Below are positions 9,846-19,598 of a stretch of DNA of 64,000 nucleotides, piece by piece. This stretch comes from Acidobacteriaceae bacterium. GTDB lineage: Bacteria; Acidobacteriota; Terriglobia; Bryobacterales; Bryobacteraceae. Numbering within the stretch: position 1 is the first letter of the stretch; every line of letters begins with the position of its first letter. The DNA lies in assembly GCA_019240475.1 (NCBI GenBank), contig JAFAYI010000006.1:248001-312000 (forward strand), written 5' to 3'. Position numbers and translations under genes: made by a program. Below the pieces are notes generated by a model. That model saw only the letters and a program-made list of their open reading frames with translations. It made no database searches and was not told the origin of the DNA.

Positions 9846-10574
9846 ATGACCGTGTCGAGATACCTACGACCCTGGGCGCTGCGGCTCGCACTCCTGCTCT
9901 GCGCTGCGGCGGCTATCGCGATGGCTTTCGGCGTCGCGGTCGCCGATCTTCGAAAGGCTCGGGACAGGCAAGATCTCCCGGCGCTGGACGGTTTGATCGC
10001 TCAATTAAAGGGTTCCGCCGATGCGGCGCCGCGATCCGCCGAAGCGCAATACCGGCTCGCTCTTGCTTATTCGTACGCGGCCGAAGTCGCCATGGAGTTG
10101 CATGACAAGAAGAAATCGGAAGGCTATGCGGAGGCCGGCATGGCCCCTGCTCGAAAAGCGGCCGATGAAAATAGCGGCAACGCGGAATACCATCGCCTGC
10201 TCGGCGAAATCTGCGGACAAGTGATTCCCGCAAGTCCCCTGATGGGCACTTTGAAATACGGGCCGTGCGCCAAGGACGAGATCGATAAGGCGATCCAACT
10301 CGACGGCAACTTGGCTCTCGCATATGTAAGCCGCGGCGTCGGGAATTACTACTTGCCTTCCTCCATGGGCGGCGGCGTCGATCTGGCGCTGAAGGATTTC
10401 GATAAAGCCATTCAGCTCGATCCCAATCTCGCGGACGCATACATATGGAAGGCAGTCGCTCTTCGAAAAGCCAATCGGGACCCGGAAGCGCGGCAAGACT
10501 TGCAAAAGGCCCTGCAGCTTGACCCTGACCGCGTTTGGGCCAAGGACCAGTTGGGGAAAACTCCAGTGCATTAG
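9846..10574 (+). CDS. Secreted TPR-repeat protein
   Basis: A 242-residue protein with an N-terminal hydrophobic signal (residues about 10-32, ALRLALLLCAAAAIAMAFGVAVA) and several tetratricopeptide units. The clearest are NLALAYVSRGVGNYY, LALKDFDKAIQLDPNLADAYIWKAVALRKA and EARQDLQKALQLDPDRVWAKDQ. Probably a periplasmic scaffold with no catalytic role visible. The next gene starts immediately after the stop codon. Confidence 0.78.
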   Translation: MTVSRYLRPWALRLALLLCAAAAIAMAFGVAVADLRKARDRQDLPALDGLIAQLKGSADAAPRSAEAQYRLALAYSYAAEVAMELHDKKKSEGYAEAGMAPARKAADENSGNAEYHRLLGEICGQVIPASPLMGTLKYGPCAKDEIDKAIQLDGNLALAYVSRGVGNYYLPSSMGGGVDLALKDFDKAIQLDPNLADAYIWKAVALRKANRDPEARQDLQKALQLDPDRVWAKDQLGKTPVH

Positions 10575-12122
10575 ATGCAGCGAGCCCTGCTTCTGATCCT
10601 AGGCATTGCCGCGATAACGGCATTCGAATTCGAAGTCTTTCCCGGACACACTTACCTGCAGGGAGACTCTCAGCTCTTGGTTCCGGTTCTAGAAAGGCTA
10701 GATACTCCCGGCTATCTCTCGCGCGACTTAGTTGCTACGAACCCTCATGTTACTTATACAATCTATGACGAAGTCACGTTGTTCCTTCACGCCGCCGGCC
10801 GCCTGAATTTTAAAACTGCGCTTCTGATTCAGCAGATCTCGTGCCGGGCCGCCGCCGTTGGGGGCGTGCTTCTCCTCGCGCTCTCAACAGGCGTGAGCGA
10901 CGGCTTCGCTCTGTTAATCGCCGCTCTCCTCAACTTGGGCGCCGCGTTGGTTGGACCCGCCGTCCTGTTGACCGATCCGGAACCGACTCCGCGCGCCTTC
11001 GCATTTGGCTTGATCTTGCTCGCGATGGGCCTGCTCGCGCGAGAGAAACCACTGCTCGCCGGATTCATCGGCGGGGTCGCGCTCGTCTATCATGTGCCCA
11101 CCGCTGCTCCTTTTTGGGCCGTCCTGCTCGCGGCTTATCTATTCGAGCGCCGCTTGCGTCCGCTCTTACGCTCCGCGCTCAGCATCTTGCTTGTGTTCTG
11201 CCTGCTGCTCGCCAATCTGGCTCAACTACAGCCGGGAGCGTTGAACCCCGAGCCCCTCTTCGCCAAAATCTCAGCGCCATTGGCTCAGCTCCAGCAGTTT
11301 CGAACCGGCTACGCTTGGGTTTCGCTCTGGGCCGGTCATGAGATTTGGCTTTATCTCGGCATCTGGATCTGCGGCGTTTGGGCTACCGCTCGCATCTGGC
11401 CGACACTAAACATTCAACTGCGATGGCTCATGCTCGCGCTTCCACTATGCGGTATCTGCGGCGTGCCGCTCTCTTTCGTCTTGCTGGAACGGATTCGTTG
11501 GATTCTCGCTCCACAACTGCAACCGGCGCGCACTCTCGTCTTTACAGTCGCCATTGCCTCGCTCGCCTGCGGGCTTGCCGCCGTTCGCGCCATCTCCGTT
11601 CGCCGCTTTCGCGAAGCCCTGCTTTGGTCCCTCGTCGTTCTCGCGCCGCCCTTCGCCTCCTCCTTCACCCTGCAGCGCGTCACCGGTCCGCGCACCGACA
11701 ATGCAAGCAACGCGGCGGTGTCACAGATCGCCGCTTGGGCTGAAGACAACACCTGGGGCAGTTCCATGTTCCTGTTTCCCGACGCTGGCCGCGAACTCTA
11801 CCCTGGTATATTTCGCGGCGAGTCGCGCCGCGCCCTTTGGGCCGATTGGAAGAGCGGCGCGGAAGCCATTTATGCCGATTCCGCCGCCGAGGAGTGGTTC
11901 CAGCGATGGCGCGAGACGATGCAGCCAGGCTTCTCCAAGCCTCGCCTTCAGGCGACTCTCTCGCTGCCCATCGATTACTACGTTCTCAAACGCGCGCACC
12001 GTCTGTCCAATGTGCGCCCGGTATTTGAGAACCGAGAGTTCGTCGTCTATGACGCGAACGAACTAAACAACGCGCCCTGGATGCGCGGCATGGCTTCCCC
12101 GCCCATCACCCGCCCAGAGTAA
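10575..12122 (+). CDS. Polytopic membrane protein, GT-C-like
   Basis: A 515-residue integral membrane protein with about ten hydrophobic helices between residues 5 and 360, then a soluble C-terminal part (SNAAVSQIAAWAEDNTWGSSMFLFPDAG). The first extracytoplasmic loop contains GHTYLQGDSQLLVPVLERLD, an arrangement seen in GT-C glycosyltransferases and related acidobacterial membrane proteins, but I cannot name the family. It abuts the TPR gene and its 3' end overlaps the convergent DUF507 gene by 17 bases. Confidence 0.7.
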   Translation: MQRALLLILGIAAITAFEFEVFPGHTYLQGDSQLLVPVLERLDTPGYLSRDLVATNPHVTYTIYDEVTLFLHAAGRLNFKTALLIQQISCRAAAVGGVLLLALSTGVSDGFALLIAALLNLGAALVGPAVLLTDPEPTPRAFAFGLILLAMGLLAREKPLLAGFIGGVALVYHVPTAAPFWAVLLAAYLFERRLRPLLRSALSILLVFCLLLANLAQLQPGALNPEPLFAKISAPLAQLQQFRTGYAWVSLWAGHEIWLYLGIWICGVWATARIWPTLNIQLRWLMLALPLCGICGVPLSFVLLERIRWILAPQLQPARTLVFTVAIASLACGLAAVRAISVRRFREALLWSLVVLAPPFASSFTLQRVTGPRTDNASNAAVSQIAAWAEDNTWGSSMFLFPDAGRELYPGIFRGESRRALWADWKSGAEAIYADSAAEEWFQRWRETMQPGFSKPRLQATLSLPIDYYVLKRAHRLSNVRPVFENREFVVYDANELNNAPWMRGMASPPITRPE

Positions 12123-12693
12123 TTCCCAACTTCTTCAGTTCCTCGGCGTAGTAGCGCTTGTGGAGCACGTCGTATTCTTCCCCGCCCTCGGCGATTTCCC
12201 GCTTTTGCGACCGTATCTTCTCTCGCGCCGCCGTGTCGATCCGATGCTCAAGCTGAAGCAGTTCCGTCATCTCTCGCACGATCGCAAGCCGAAGCTCATT
12301 CGGGTCTTTCCGCACCCGAAAATCGCGCGACTTGCGAACGGCGCTCACAATCTTATGCGCCAAATCGTTCACTTTATCGCGTGAAAGCTTCATCGGATCC
12401 CCGGTGTCGCGGCCTGCCGCGCGAATCACCTTGCGCTGCGACATTAACTGATTCTTGATTTTCCGGAACATCTCCTGGTAGGAAACGTTCTCCCGTCGCA
12501 TGTAATCGCTGTATTGATCCAGCAGATCGCGCACTTCGTCGTTTAATCGGTCCTCGATCGACAAATCTTCTTCAATGGTCTGCGCAATTACGCTGGCGGC
12601 TGTCATGGGATTCGATGTCTCTAGAGAAGCGGGACTCAAACGCTCCACCAGTTGCCGCGAAAGATACCCAATAAATTCCCGGGCCAATAGCAT
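12106..12693 (-). CDS. DUF507 family protein
   Basis: A 195-residue highly charged helical protein matching the DUF507 pattern: N-terminal MLLAREFIGYLSRQLVERL, central EDLSIEDRLNDEVRDLLDQY, and a C-terminal repeat ending DVLHKRYYAEELKKLGI. Two similar halves are visible. Function is unknown in the literature I recall. It follows the DUF2203 gene by 34 bases on the same strand, so both are probably one transcript. Confidence 0.85.
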   Translation of the reverse strand: MLLAREFIGYLSRQLVERLSPASLETSNPMTAASVIAQTIEEDLSIEDRLNDEVRDLLDQYSDYMRRENVSYQEMFRKIKNQLMSQRKVIRAAGRDTGDPMKLSRDKVNDLAHKIVSAVRKSRDFRVRKDPNELRLAIVREMTELLQLEHRIDTAAREKIRSQKREIAEGGEEYDVLHKRYYAEELKKLGITLGG

Positions 12694-12727
12694 CCGTGCG
12701 TTAGTTTAACAATTGGCCGCCGCCCGG

Positions 12728-13162
12728 CTATTCTTCGCCGCGGTGATTCGCCAAAAATTCGCTATCGATCGGGCGCCGTCCGCGAAACCCATCTTCCACG
12801 TGATGCCAGTATCCGATCCCGTTCTCGCCCAACTTCCAGCACAAATATACTTCTTTGCCACGATACAGGGTTGGAAAATCGATCAACCCCGTATCCAGAT
12901 CCTTCACCTGGCACCCGATTTCCCGGACCTGATCGAAAGCAGTTTTTAGAACGCGTCCAGCCGCGTCCTTCCTGTTTCGAAGTTGACCGATTCGCTCCCG
13001 AGGAGGCGTCATCCCGCCGGCCAGCGCAATCCGCTGGTTAATCTGCGAGAGCTCCGCCTCGTTCGCCTCATAGTCCTCTTTGGCTTGAATCAAAGCGCGC
13101 AACAGCCGTTCTACTTCGGGAAGTAGTTTTTCGGCCTCTAGCAGATTGAAGTAACGCGGCAC
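12728..13162 (-). CDS. DUF2203 family protein
   Basis: A 144-residue protein with the DUF2203 layout: YFNLLEAEKLLPEVERLL at the N-terminus, a helical middle, and the C-terminal strand region GCQVKDLDTGLIDFPTLYRGKEVYLCWKLGE followed by WHHVEDGFRGRRPI. Function unknown; it pairs here with DUF507 and has the intergenic region before nfo upstream. Confidence 0.85.
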   Translation of the reverse strand: MPRYFNLLEAEKLLPEVERLLRALIQAKEDYEANEAELSQINQRIALAGGMTPPRERIGQLRNRKDAAGRVLKTAFDQVREIGCQVKDLDTGLIDFPTLYRGKEVYLCWKLGENGIGYWHHVEDGFRGRRPIDSEFLANHRGEE

Positions 13163-13226
13163 AACGTTAGCAAGTGAGTATAGCAGCGGAAGGCGGGCGG
13201 CCTTCGAAAGCTGGTTATCCTGAAAC

Positions 13227-14165
13227 TTGCGAATCGGAATTCATACCTCGACCGCCGGCTCGCTCGAACGGTCGGCGATCAAAGCTCATGAGCTCGGCGC
13301 CAATACCTTCCAAATCTTCTCCGCGAGCCCGCGCATGTGGCGATCCAAAGCGCCCAATCCTCACCAGATCCGGGAATTGAACCGCCTGCGAGATCTTCAC
13401 GATCTGACTCCACTGGCGATTCACGATAGCTATCTCATCAATCTCGCTGCGCCGCCTTCCATCCTGCGCGAAAAGTCCATTGACGCCTTTCGGGGCGAAA
13501 TCGAACGCGCCCTCCTGATCGGCGCCGAGTATCTGGTCGCCCATCCCGGTAACTACAAAGGGCTCACGATTGAACAGGGCATGTTGAACGTGGCGGAGGC
13601 TCTGGCCCTTGCCTGGCGCGCAGTGGACGAGAAGCTCTCCCAGCGCCCGAAGCTCACCATCCTGCTTGAAAATACCGCCGGCGCTGGCGCCCAGCTCGGC
13701 GGCAGTCTGGATGAGCTCGCGGCCATTCGCCAGATCGCCAGCCCCTATCTGAACGTCCCCATCGGGTACTGCCTCGATACCTGCCACTGCTACGTCAGCG
13801 GATTCGATCTCGCCCGCCCGGAAGGGCTCGCTCAACTCAGCGCGGAAGTAGACAGCTGCCTGCGCTGGGAGCACGTTAAGGTAATCCACGCCAACGACGC
13901 GAAAACCACTCTAAACTCCCACTGCGACCGCCATGCGAATATCGGCTCTGGTTATATTGGATTCGAAGGCTTCCGCCGCATTTTGAACCATCCTCAACTG
14001 CGAGACAAGGCCTTCATCCTCGAAACGCCCGTCGATAAACCGGGCGACGATCTTCGCAATGTGCAGGCGTTGAAGGAGCTGATATCCCCGAAAAAGCGTA
14101 CAACCCGGAAGAAATCGAGCCCAAGTGGCACGCGCGCTGGGCTGCCGATCAGACGCTCTATGTAG
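13227..14165 (+). CDS. nfo: Endonuclease IV (AP endonuclease)
   Basis: Cuts DNA 5' to abasic sites in base-excision repair, using three zinc ions. It starts with a TTG codon giving [13 protein letters not shown]. Zinc-ligand segments are all present: [65 protein letters not shown] and FILETP. The family normally ends near NVQALKELI (about residue 285). The last 25 residues here are a Lys/Arg/Ser-rich tail read in an alternative frame of the start of leuS, so the two genes overlap by about 80 bases. Confidence 0.92.
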   Translation: MRIGIHTSTAGSLERSAIKAHELGANTFQIFSASPRMWRSKAPNPHQIRELNRLRDLHDLTPLAIHDSYLINLAAPPSILREKSIDAFRGEIERALLIGAEYLVAHPGNYKGLTIEQGMLNVAEALALAWRAVDEKLSQRPKLTILLENTAGAGAQLGGSLDELAAIRQIASPYLNVPIGYCLDTCHCYVSGFDLARPEGLAQLSAEVDSCLRWEHVKVIHANDAKTTLNSHCDRHANIGSGYIGFEGFRRILNHPQLRDKAFILETPVDKPGDDLRNVQALKELISPKKRTTRKKSSPSGTRAGLPIRRSM

Positions 14166-16531
14166 CAAACGCGCCTACAAAGCCCAAGTTCTATGTGCTC
14201 GAAATGTTGCCCTACCCGAGCGGCGTCCTGCACATGGGCCACGTGCGCAATTACGCGATCGGCGATGCGCTCGCCCGCTATATGTGGATGCGCGGCTACA
14301 ACGTGCTGCATCCCATGGGTTGGGACGCCTTCGGCCTTCCCGCCGAAAACGCCGCCATAAAAGAGGGCAAGGATCCCTACGAATCGACCCTGCGCAACAT
14401 CGCCAGCATGAAACGGCAGATGCAGCGCCTCGGCTTCGCCTTCGATTGGACGCGCGAAGTCACCAGTTGCTTTCCCGAGTTCTATCGCTGGAACCAGTGG
14501 TTCTTTCTCAAGATGCTCGAACGCGGCATCGCCTATCGCAAGGAGGCCTTGCTCAACTGGTGCCCCGAATGCGGCACCGTCCTCGCCAATGAGCAGGTCG
14601 TGGACGGATATTGCTGGCGTCACGAGAATACGAAGGTCGAACAGCGCGCCATGGAGCAGTGGTTCTTGAAAATCACTGCATACGCCGACGCCCTGCTCGA
14701 CGATATGAACCAACTTCAAGGCGGCTGGCCGGAGCGCGTCCTCGCGATGCAGCGCAACTGGATCGGTCGCTCCGAAGGCGCCGAGGTCGATTTCTCAGTC
14801 GAGGACTCGGCCGAAACCATCCGCATCTTCACTACTCGCATCGATACCATCTATGGCGCGACGGCGTTGATCCTTGCGCCCGAACATCCGTTGGTTTCGC
14901 GTCTCATCGCCGATGAGCGCCGGCGGTGTGAGGTGAAGGAGATGATCGACGCAACCGCGCGCCAGGACCCGGGCGACGTTCAGAAATTGGGACTCTTCAC
15001 CGGGCGTTACGCCGTTCGTCCCTTCGACCACGCTCGCATCCCGATTTGGATCGGCAATTTTGTGCTTATGGGCTATGGCACAGGCGCCATCATGGCGGTG
15101 CCCGCGCACGACCAGCGCGATTTTGAATTCTGCCGCGCCTATGGCATTCCGGTCGAACCCGTCATTCGAGCGCTCGACGACAATCTTCCCGATCCCGCTT
15201 CCATGAACGAAGCCTCTAGCGATTACGGCATCGTCGAAAACTCCGGCCCATGGTCCGGACTTACGAGCGAAGAGGCTCGCCGTCAGATGACGGCCTTTGC
15301 CGAGGAGCGTGGCTTCGGAGAACACGCCATTACCTATCGCATCAAGGACTGGGGAATTTCGCGCCAGCGCTACTGGGGCACGCCGATTCCGGTCGTCTAC
15401 TGCCCTGATTGCGGAATCGTTCCGGTGCCTGAAGAAGATCTGCCGGTAATTTTGCCCCTGGGCGTCAAGATTACGGGTGAAGGGCGCTCTCCTCTCGAAT
15501 CCGTCGCATCCTTCATCAACGCGCCATGCCCGAAGTGCGGCACCCCAGCCCGCCGCGAGAGCGACACCATGGACACGTTCGTCGATTCCTCCTGGTACTT
15601 CTATCGTTACTGCGACCCTCATAACAGCGGTGCGCCGTTCGATTCGGCTACCATCGCGCGCTGGTTTCCTATCGATCAATACATCGGGGGCGTGGAGCAC
15701 GCCATTCTCCACCTGATCTATTCCCGCTTTTGGACGAAAGTGATGCGCGATCTCGGTCTGGTCGCAAACAGCGAGCCTGTAAAGCGCCTCTTTACGCAGG
15801 GCATGATCATCAAGAACGGCGCCAAAATGTCGAAGAGCCTGGGCAACGTCGTCTCTCCCGACGAGATGGTGGCCAAATTCGGCGCCGATTCTGCCCGTAT
15901 GTATTCTCTGTTCGCCGCTCCGCCGGATCGCGATCTCGATTGGCAGGAAGACGGCGTCTCGGGCGTTAATCGTTTCATCGGACGCGTGTATCGCTTCGTC
16001 ACTCGCAATGCCAATCGCACAGACGGTCAGCCGGCCGGCGATGCCGACCGCGATATCGTCCGCAAGCTCCACCAGACGATCGGCAAAATCACTCACGATT
16101 TCGATACCCGCTGGCACTTCAACACCTCCATCGCCGCGCTCATGGAATTGTTGAACGACCTCTACGCCGTCGAATCCAAGCTCTCGTGCGCGGTGCGGCG
16201 CGAGGCAAGCGAAAAGATCGCCCTGATGCTCGCTCCCTTCGCGCCTTATGTCGCGCAGGACCTCTGGTCTGAGCTGGGCCACAGCGGCCCCGTCTTTCGC
16301 GAATCCTGGCCTGCCTTCGACCCCGATCTCGCCAAAGAGGACCTCGCCGAAATCCCGATTCAGGTCAACGGCAAGCTTCGCGCGCATATGCGCGTGCCGC
16401 TCGGCGCCTCAAGAGAAGAACTGCAGAAACTCGCTCTCGCCCATGAAAAGGTAAGGCCTTTCGTGCAAGGCAAGCAGCTTGTGAGGGTCGTCGTCGTACC
16501 GGATAGGCTCGTCAATATCGTCGTTAAGTAG
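14084..16531 (+). CDS. leuS: Leucyl-tRNA synthetase, apparent AUC start
   Basis: Charges tRNA-Leu. Class I motifs are intact: HIGH as HMGH in [16 protein letters not shown] in [17 protein letters not shown], a CP1 editing domain with [16 protein letters not shown], and a zinc-binding CPECG/CPKCG set. The first ATG (14195) would remove the conserved N-terminus [21 protein letters not shown]. That region is intact in frame from 14084, but between the upstream in-frame stop near 14036 and 14195 there is no ATG, GTG or TTG that restores it. The best candidate is ATC at 14084, five bases after a perfect AAGGAG at 14073-14078, giving 815 residues. Confidence 0.93.
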   Translation: MPEKAYNPEEIEPKWHARWAADQTLYVANAPTKPKFYVLEMLPYPSGVLHMGHVRNYAIGDALARYMWMRGYNVLHPMGWDAFGLPAENAAIKEGKDPYESTLRNIASMKRQMQRLGFAFDWTREVTSCFPEFYRWNQWFFLKMLERGIAYRKEALLNWCPECGTVLANEQVVDGYCWRHENTKVEQRAMEQWFLKITAYADALLDDMNQLQGGWPERVLAMQRNWIGRSEGAEVDFSVEDSAETIRIFTTRIDTIYGATALILAPEHPLVSRLIADERRRCEVKEMIDATARQDPGDVQKLGLFTGRYAVRPFDHARIPIWIGNFVLMGYGTGAIMAVPAHDQRDFEFCRAYGIPVEPVIRALDDNLPDPASMNEASSDYGIVENSGPWSGLTSEEARRQMTAFAEERGFGEHAITYRIKDWGISRQRYWGTPIPVVYCPDCGIVPVPEEDLPVILPLGVKITGEGRSPLESVASFINAPCPKCGTPARRESDTMDTFVDSSWYFYRYCDPHNSGAPFDSATIARWFPIDQYIGGVEHAILHLIYSRFWTKVMRDLGLVANSEPVKRLFTQGMIIKNGAKMSKSLGNVVSPDEMVAKFGADSARMYSLFAAPPDRDLDWQEDGVSGVNRFIGRVYRFVTRNANRTDGQPAGDADRDIVRKLHQTIGKITHDFDTRWHFNTSIAALMELLNDLYAVESKLSCAVRREASEKIALMLAPFAPYVAQDLWSELGHSGPVFRESWPAFDPDLAKEDLAEIPIQVNGKLRAHMRVPLGASREELQKLALAHEKVRPFVQGKQLVRVVVVPDRLVNIVVK

Positions 16532-16540
16532 AACGAGCGC

Positions 16541-16957
16541 TTATTCCTTCACCGGCCATTGAAAACATAGCCCGTATCCATCCGGATCGCTCAAAGACAA
16601 TTGCTTCATCCCGTAAGGCGCGACGCTCGGTTTACTAACCTGGACACCTTTGTTTCGCAACTCCTCGTAAGCTGCATCCACCTGCGGACACGAGAAAAAG
16701 AAGCAGATGTCCTTGTGAGCCGCAAACCGGGCGCGGTCGGGTTCCGCGGGCCGCTCCTCTTCGAATTCGTAGGCGCTGTTGAGCATCAGGTCCGCATCGC
16801 CCAGCCGCAGCCAGGCCCAATGAAAACGATCTTCGCCGCCCAGATTCGGAGAGGTGTTCACAATCTCGAATCCCAGCACATCCCGATAGAACCTCACCGA
16901 TGTTGGCATGTCGTACACCTCTACCAGCGGCGCCAACCCCCGGACGTCAATCGCCAT
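16541..16957 (-). CDS. VOC/glyoxalase-fold protein
   Basis: A 138-residue glyoxalase/bleomycin-resistance-like protein. MAIDVRGLAPLVEVYDMPTS and RFYRDVLGFEIV form the first module, DICFFFSCPQVDAAYEELRNKGV the second, and LSLSDPDGYGLCFQWP the conserved C-terminal strand with DPDGY. It lacks clear resistance-protein specificity. It lies downstream of xth on the same strand and convergent with leuS. Confidence 0.8.
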   Translation of the reverse strand: MAIDVRGLAPLVEVYDMPTSVRFYRDVLGFEIVNTSPNLGGEDRFHWAWLRLGDADLMLNSAYEFEEERPAEPDRARFAAHKDICFFFSCPQVDAAYEELRNKGVQVSKPSVAPYGMKQLSLSDPDGYGLCFQWPVKE

Positions 16958-16986
16958 TATTCACCTCGCTCATAGCCAATCACCCC

Positions 16987-17760
16987 TCAACCCGCATCGC
17001 GGAATCGCGCCACGATGGGCGTATGATCGGACGGTTTCTCCAGCATGCGCGGTCCTTTGTCGATCTCGCAGCTTTCCAATCGCGCCGCCAAATCGGGCGA
17101 GATCAGAAAATGGTCGATGCGAATGCCCCGATTGTATTCGAACGCCTTTCGGAAGTAATCCCAAAACGTGAAGTAGCCGCCCTGATCCGGATGCAGCGAA
17201 CGGAATGCGTCCGTATATCCCAACCCCAGCAGCGCCCGATAGCGAATTCGCGGCTCCGGCTGGAACAGCGCATCGTGCATCCAGGACGAAGGCTTATGGC
17301 AATCGATGTCTTCCGGGATCACGTTGAAATCGCCGCCCACCAAAGTCGCCATCCCGGTCTTCAGCCAAGCCTGCATCTGTAGGTGCAGCCGGTCCATCCA
17401 CGCCAGCTTGTAAAGAAATTTATCGCTGGCGGGCGGATTCCCATTGGGCGCATAGATGTTCACAATCCGCACGTCGTTCACCACGGCTTCGAGAAATCGC
17501 GCGTGACTATCGGCCTCATCGCCCAGTAGCGTGCTGGACACGACGTCGATGCGCGTCCGCGACAGCACGGCCACGCCGTTGTAACTTTTCTGCGTTACCG
17601 CCGCGCTCTCGTATCCAAGTTCCTCAAACAATCCTGCCGGAAACTCCGTGGCTTTTAGTTCCTGCAGCAGCAGAACATCCGGCTGATGCATCGCGATCCA
17701 GCTCTTGACGTGCTCCAGGCGAGCGCGAATCGAATTCACATTCCAACTGGCGACGATCAT
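16987..17760 (-). CDS. xth: Exodeoxyribonuclease III
   Basis: AP endonuclease and 3' exonuclease of base-excision repair. Its 257 residues carry every EEP-family motif: VASWNVNSIRARL at the N-terminus, LLLQELKA (metal-binding Glu), YAPNGN, GGDFNVIPEDID, RIDHFLISPDLA and the catalytic PSDHTPIVARF at the end. Length is that of E. coli ExoIII. The second AP endonuclease gene, nfo, lies 3 kb away. Confidence 0.94.
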   Translation of the reverse strand: MIVASWNVNSIRARLEHVKSWIAMHQPDVLLLQELKATEFPAGLFEELGYESAAVTQKSYNGVAVLSRTRIDVVSSTLLGDEADSHARFLEAVVNDVRIVNIYAPNGNPPASDKFLYKLAWMDRLHLQMQAWLKTGMATLVGGDFNVIPEDIDCHKPSSWMHDALFQPEPRIRYRALLGLGYTDAFRSLHPDQGGYFTFWDYFRKAFEYNRGIRIDHFLISPDLAARLESCEIDKGPRMLEKPSDHTPIVARFRDAG

Positions 17761-17937
17761 TTTTCGAAACCATCATCGCAGCCGCCAGTAAGCCACGGCG
17801 TCGCCGCTTCTTCCGCATTGCCGTGACGTTCCAGCGCGGTCGCGGCTTTTTGAGGCGCGCGTCTCTGTCTGATGTACGCACATCGCCCAAGCGCGAGAAC
17901 GAAGCAGACCCGAGTATGTCGTCCGGGTTGCGCCTCT

Positions 17938-18834
17938 TTAAGCAATCTTCGCCGCCTGTTGACAGATCCCTAACAGAAAATGAAGCATGTCGTCCTCATA
18001 GTCACTGAGCTCTTGTACGAAAACACCGTACCCGTTCCATTTCTTGACTTCATCATCTTCAGGTGATTTCTGCAAAGCAACTCCCCAGTATTCAAGACGC
18101 CCTCGGGCATGCTGCTTATTCGTTATCGCCATCAGGTTCTGTAACCTGGAATCGTCGCCGGACAAACCGATAAACAGCACAACCGTGCTTTGCATCGCGA
18201 CCAGCATTCGCTGATTGGAGCGCATCTCCATGCGCCCGCTGACCTCCGCGTACGATCTAGCCCCCAGAATCAACTCCGAACAATCGCTCTTGAAGCGAGA
18301 CTGAGGCGACGGCAGAATCCCGTGCGCGTGGTAGACCGCGACATCGGCCGAGGACGCCCAGAAACGCTCATCGGAAAGGCAGACCGGTTCGACGACGAAA
18401 CCGTGGTAATCTAGGTAGCGCTCCAGCAAATCGTCGAAGTTGAAAGTAAAGACTTCGCTTACTCGCCCTCGCTTGGATGACATGACCAGAGCCGCCAACG
18501 CCGAAAGCGTACTGTTCGCCCGAAGCGTTGCATAGTCGAACGAGAACCCTTTTCTGCCCTTGTATAACGCCTCGGAAATCAGTTTTCTAAAATCTTTCTT
18601 ATTACCCTTGCAGGGACCGTTTAGCAGTTCGTCTGCTGCTTTTTGATAGTTTCTTCGTCGTCCCAGGGAACTTCCTGCCTTGTGGAAAGCGCGCCGTAAG
18701 AGTTCCCGCCAGTCGGGCAGCCCCATCGGGATACTGATCCCAGCGCCCAGGAAAACACTAAGCCGGCCAGCGAGTAACTGCTTCGCCAGTAATTCTTGTA
18801 CTTTCTCCGGCCTTGCGAAGTCGCGTGCGTCCAT
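17938..18834 (-). CDS. SIR2-like domain protein (candidate NADase effector)
   Basis: A 298-residue SIR2_2-type protein. The NAD-binding signature is FLGAGISIPMGLPDWRELL (residues 28-46). TFNFDD (130-135) matches the TxNxD motif, YHAHG (168-172) holds the likely catalytic His171, and IGLSGDDSRLQNLM (222-235) is the conserved GxSxxD segment. The zinc-binding cysteines of true deacetylases are absent. In this family such domains usually degrade NAD+ in phage-defence or toxin systems; that role here is inference. It is the last gene of a minus-strand cassette, five bases after its neighbour. Codon choice is visibly less GC-biased than in flanking genes, hinting at transfer. Confidence 0.82.
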   Translation of the reverse strand: MDARDFARPEKVQELLAKQLLAGRLSVFLGAGISIPMGLPDWRELLRRAFHKAGSSLGRRRNYQKAADELLNGPCKGNKKDFRKLISEALYKGRKGFSFDYATLRANSTLSALAALVMSSKRGRVSEVFTFNFDDLLERYLDYHGFVVEPVCLSDERFWASSADVAVYHAHGILPSPQSRFKSDCSELILGARSYAEVSGRMEMRSNQRMLVAMQSTVVLFIGLSGDDSRLQNLMAITNKQHARGRLEYWGVALQKSPEDDEVKKWNGYGVFVQELSDYEDDMLHFLLGICQQAAKIA

Positions 18835-18839
18835 CTAAC

Positions 18840-19598
18840 TTACCGCTTATGAATAAATCCTCGCTTTACGAGATACCCTAGCACGTCTACTATGAGTCGC
18901 AGACGCGGCCGTGTTTTCGCCGAAAAGGTCAAAAATCCGTCATTTCCGGCAGCAAAAATCTCTGCCGACTCCCCGCTCTTTCTTAAGCCGCAATAGAATA
19001 TCTTCATATCTTCCAGGTACGCCCGGAATAGGTCGTGCTGCCAAACATTAGTTCCATATAGAGAAACCTTCTGCATAAACTGTTCCTGCCGTAGAATCTC
19101 TGCAAACACCGTGCTAAGTGTGTACTCGGATCGGAAGCTAATGTCTACTTCTTCTTGGAGGGCCAGAATAGACCCAAGGATTGCCGCTGAGCGGGCGCCC
19201 AATCTCATCTTGAAAGCTTCTCCCTGGCTCTGCCCATGCTCTCCCATTAAGAAAAGCACGATCCAATGCACTTCGATGAGTGCCCGTTTCACAATAGCCT
19301 GGGGAAATTGACGGCGAATCTGGAACACGACCGCCTCCGCTATCTTCTTGTTTTCTGAAACCAGCAGCGTAAACTGCTCGCCAGGTGTGACCAGCACGCG
19401 ATATGGAAACGTCTGTCCTTGGGCTGCGCCAATTTCACCCGCCAGCGGCTTACTGCTCAAGAACCGGTAGAGGTGAAAGGGACCGCCCCAGCCTGGTAAG
19501 CTCTCCGGCGCGGCTACCTGCCTCAACACTTCCGGTCCCAGGTCGATCTTCTCGGTCGAAAGAAGGTAGCCGGACCACCACTCAGGAAGTTGGGCCAT
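18840..19598 (-). CDS. Unknown protein of SIR2 cassette (middle gene)
   Basis: A 252-residue protein that I do not recognise. The frame is open to 19979, but that part overlaps the upstream gene in another frame; ATG at 19598 (MAQLPEWWSGYLLSTEKIDLG) is the sensible start and overlaps the upstream gene's end by 17 bases. Visible parts: a beta-rich N-terminal half (FPYRVLVTPGEQFTLLVSENKKIAEAVVFQIRRQFP), a hydrophobic helix near HWIVLFLMGEHG and a helical C-terminus ending in basic residues. No catalytic signature or signal peptide. The tight spacing to the SIR2 gene (5 bases) implies one functional unit. Confidence 0.72.
   Translation of the reverse strand: MAQLPEWWSGYLLSTEKIDLGPEVLRQVAAPESLPGWGGPFHLYRFLSSKPLAGEIGAAQGQTFPYRVLVTPGEQFTLLVSENKKIAEAVVFQIRRQFPQAIVKRALIEVHWIVLFLMGEHGQSQGEAFKMRLGARSAAILGSILALQEEVDISFRSEYTLSTVFAEILRQEQFMQKVSLYGTNVWQHDLFRAYLEDMKIFYCGLRKSGESAEIFAAGNDGFLTFSAKTRPRLRLIVDVLGYLVKRGFIHKR

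Noticed and set aside
12106..12122. Suspected frameshift at the 3' overlap of the membrane protein and DUF507 genes
   Set aside because: Both proteins have complete family-like ends; a 17-base convergent overlap is ordinary.
17757..17945. 62-codon minus-strand frame ending with ATGA overlap on xth
   Set aside because: Overlap is suggestive of coupling, but the peptide is low-complexity basic, has no ribosome site and matches no family; likely chance in GC-rich DNA.
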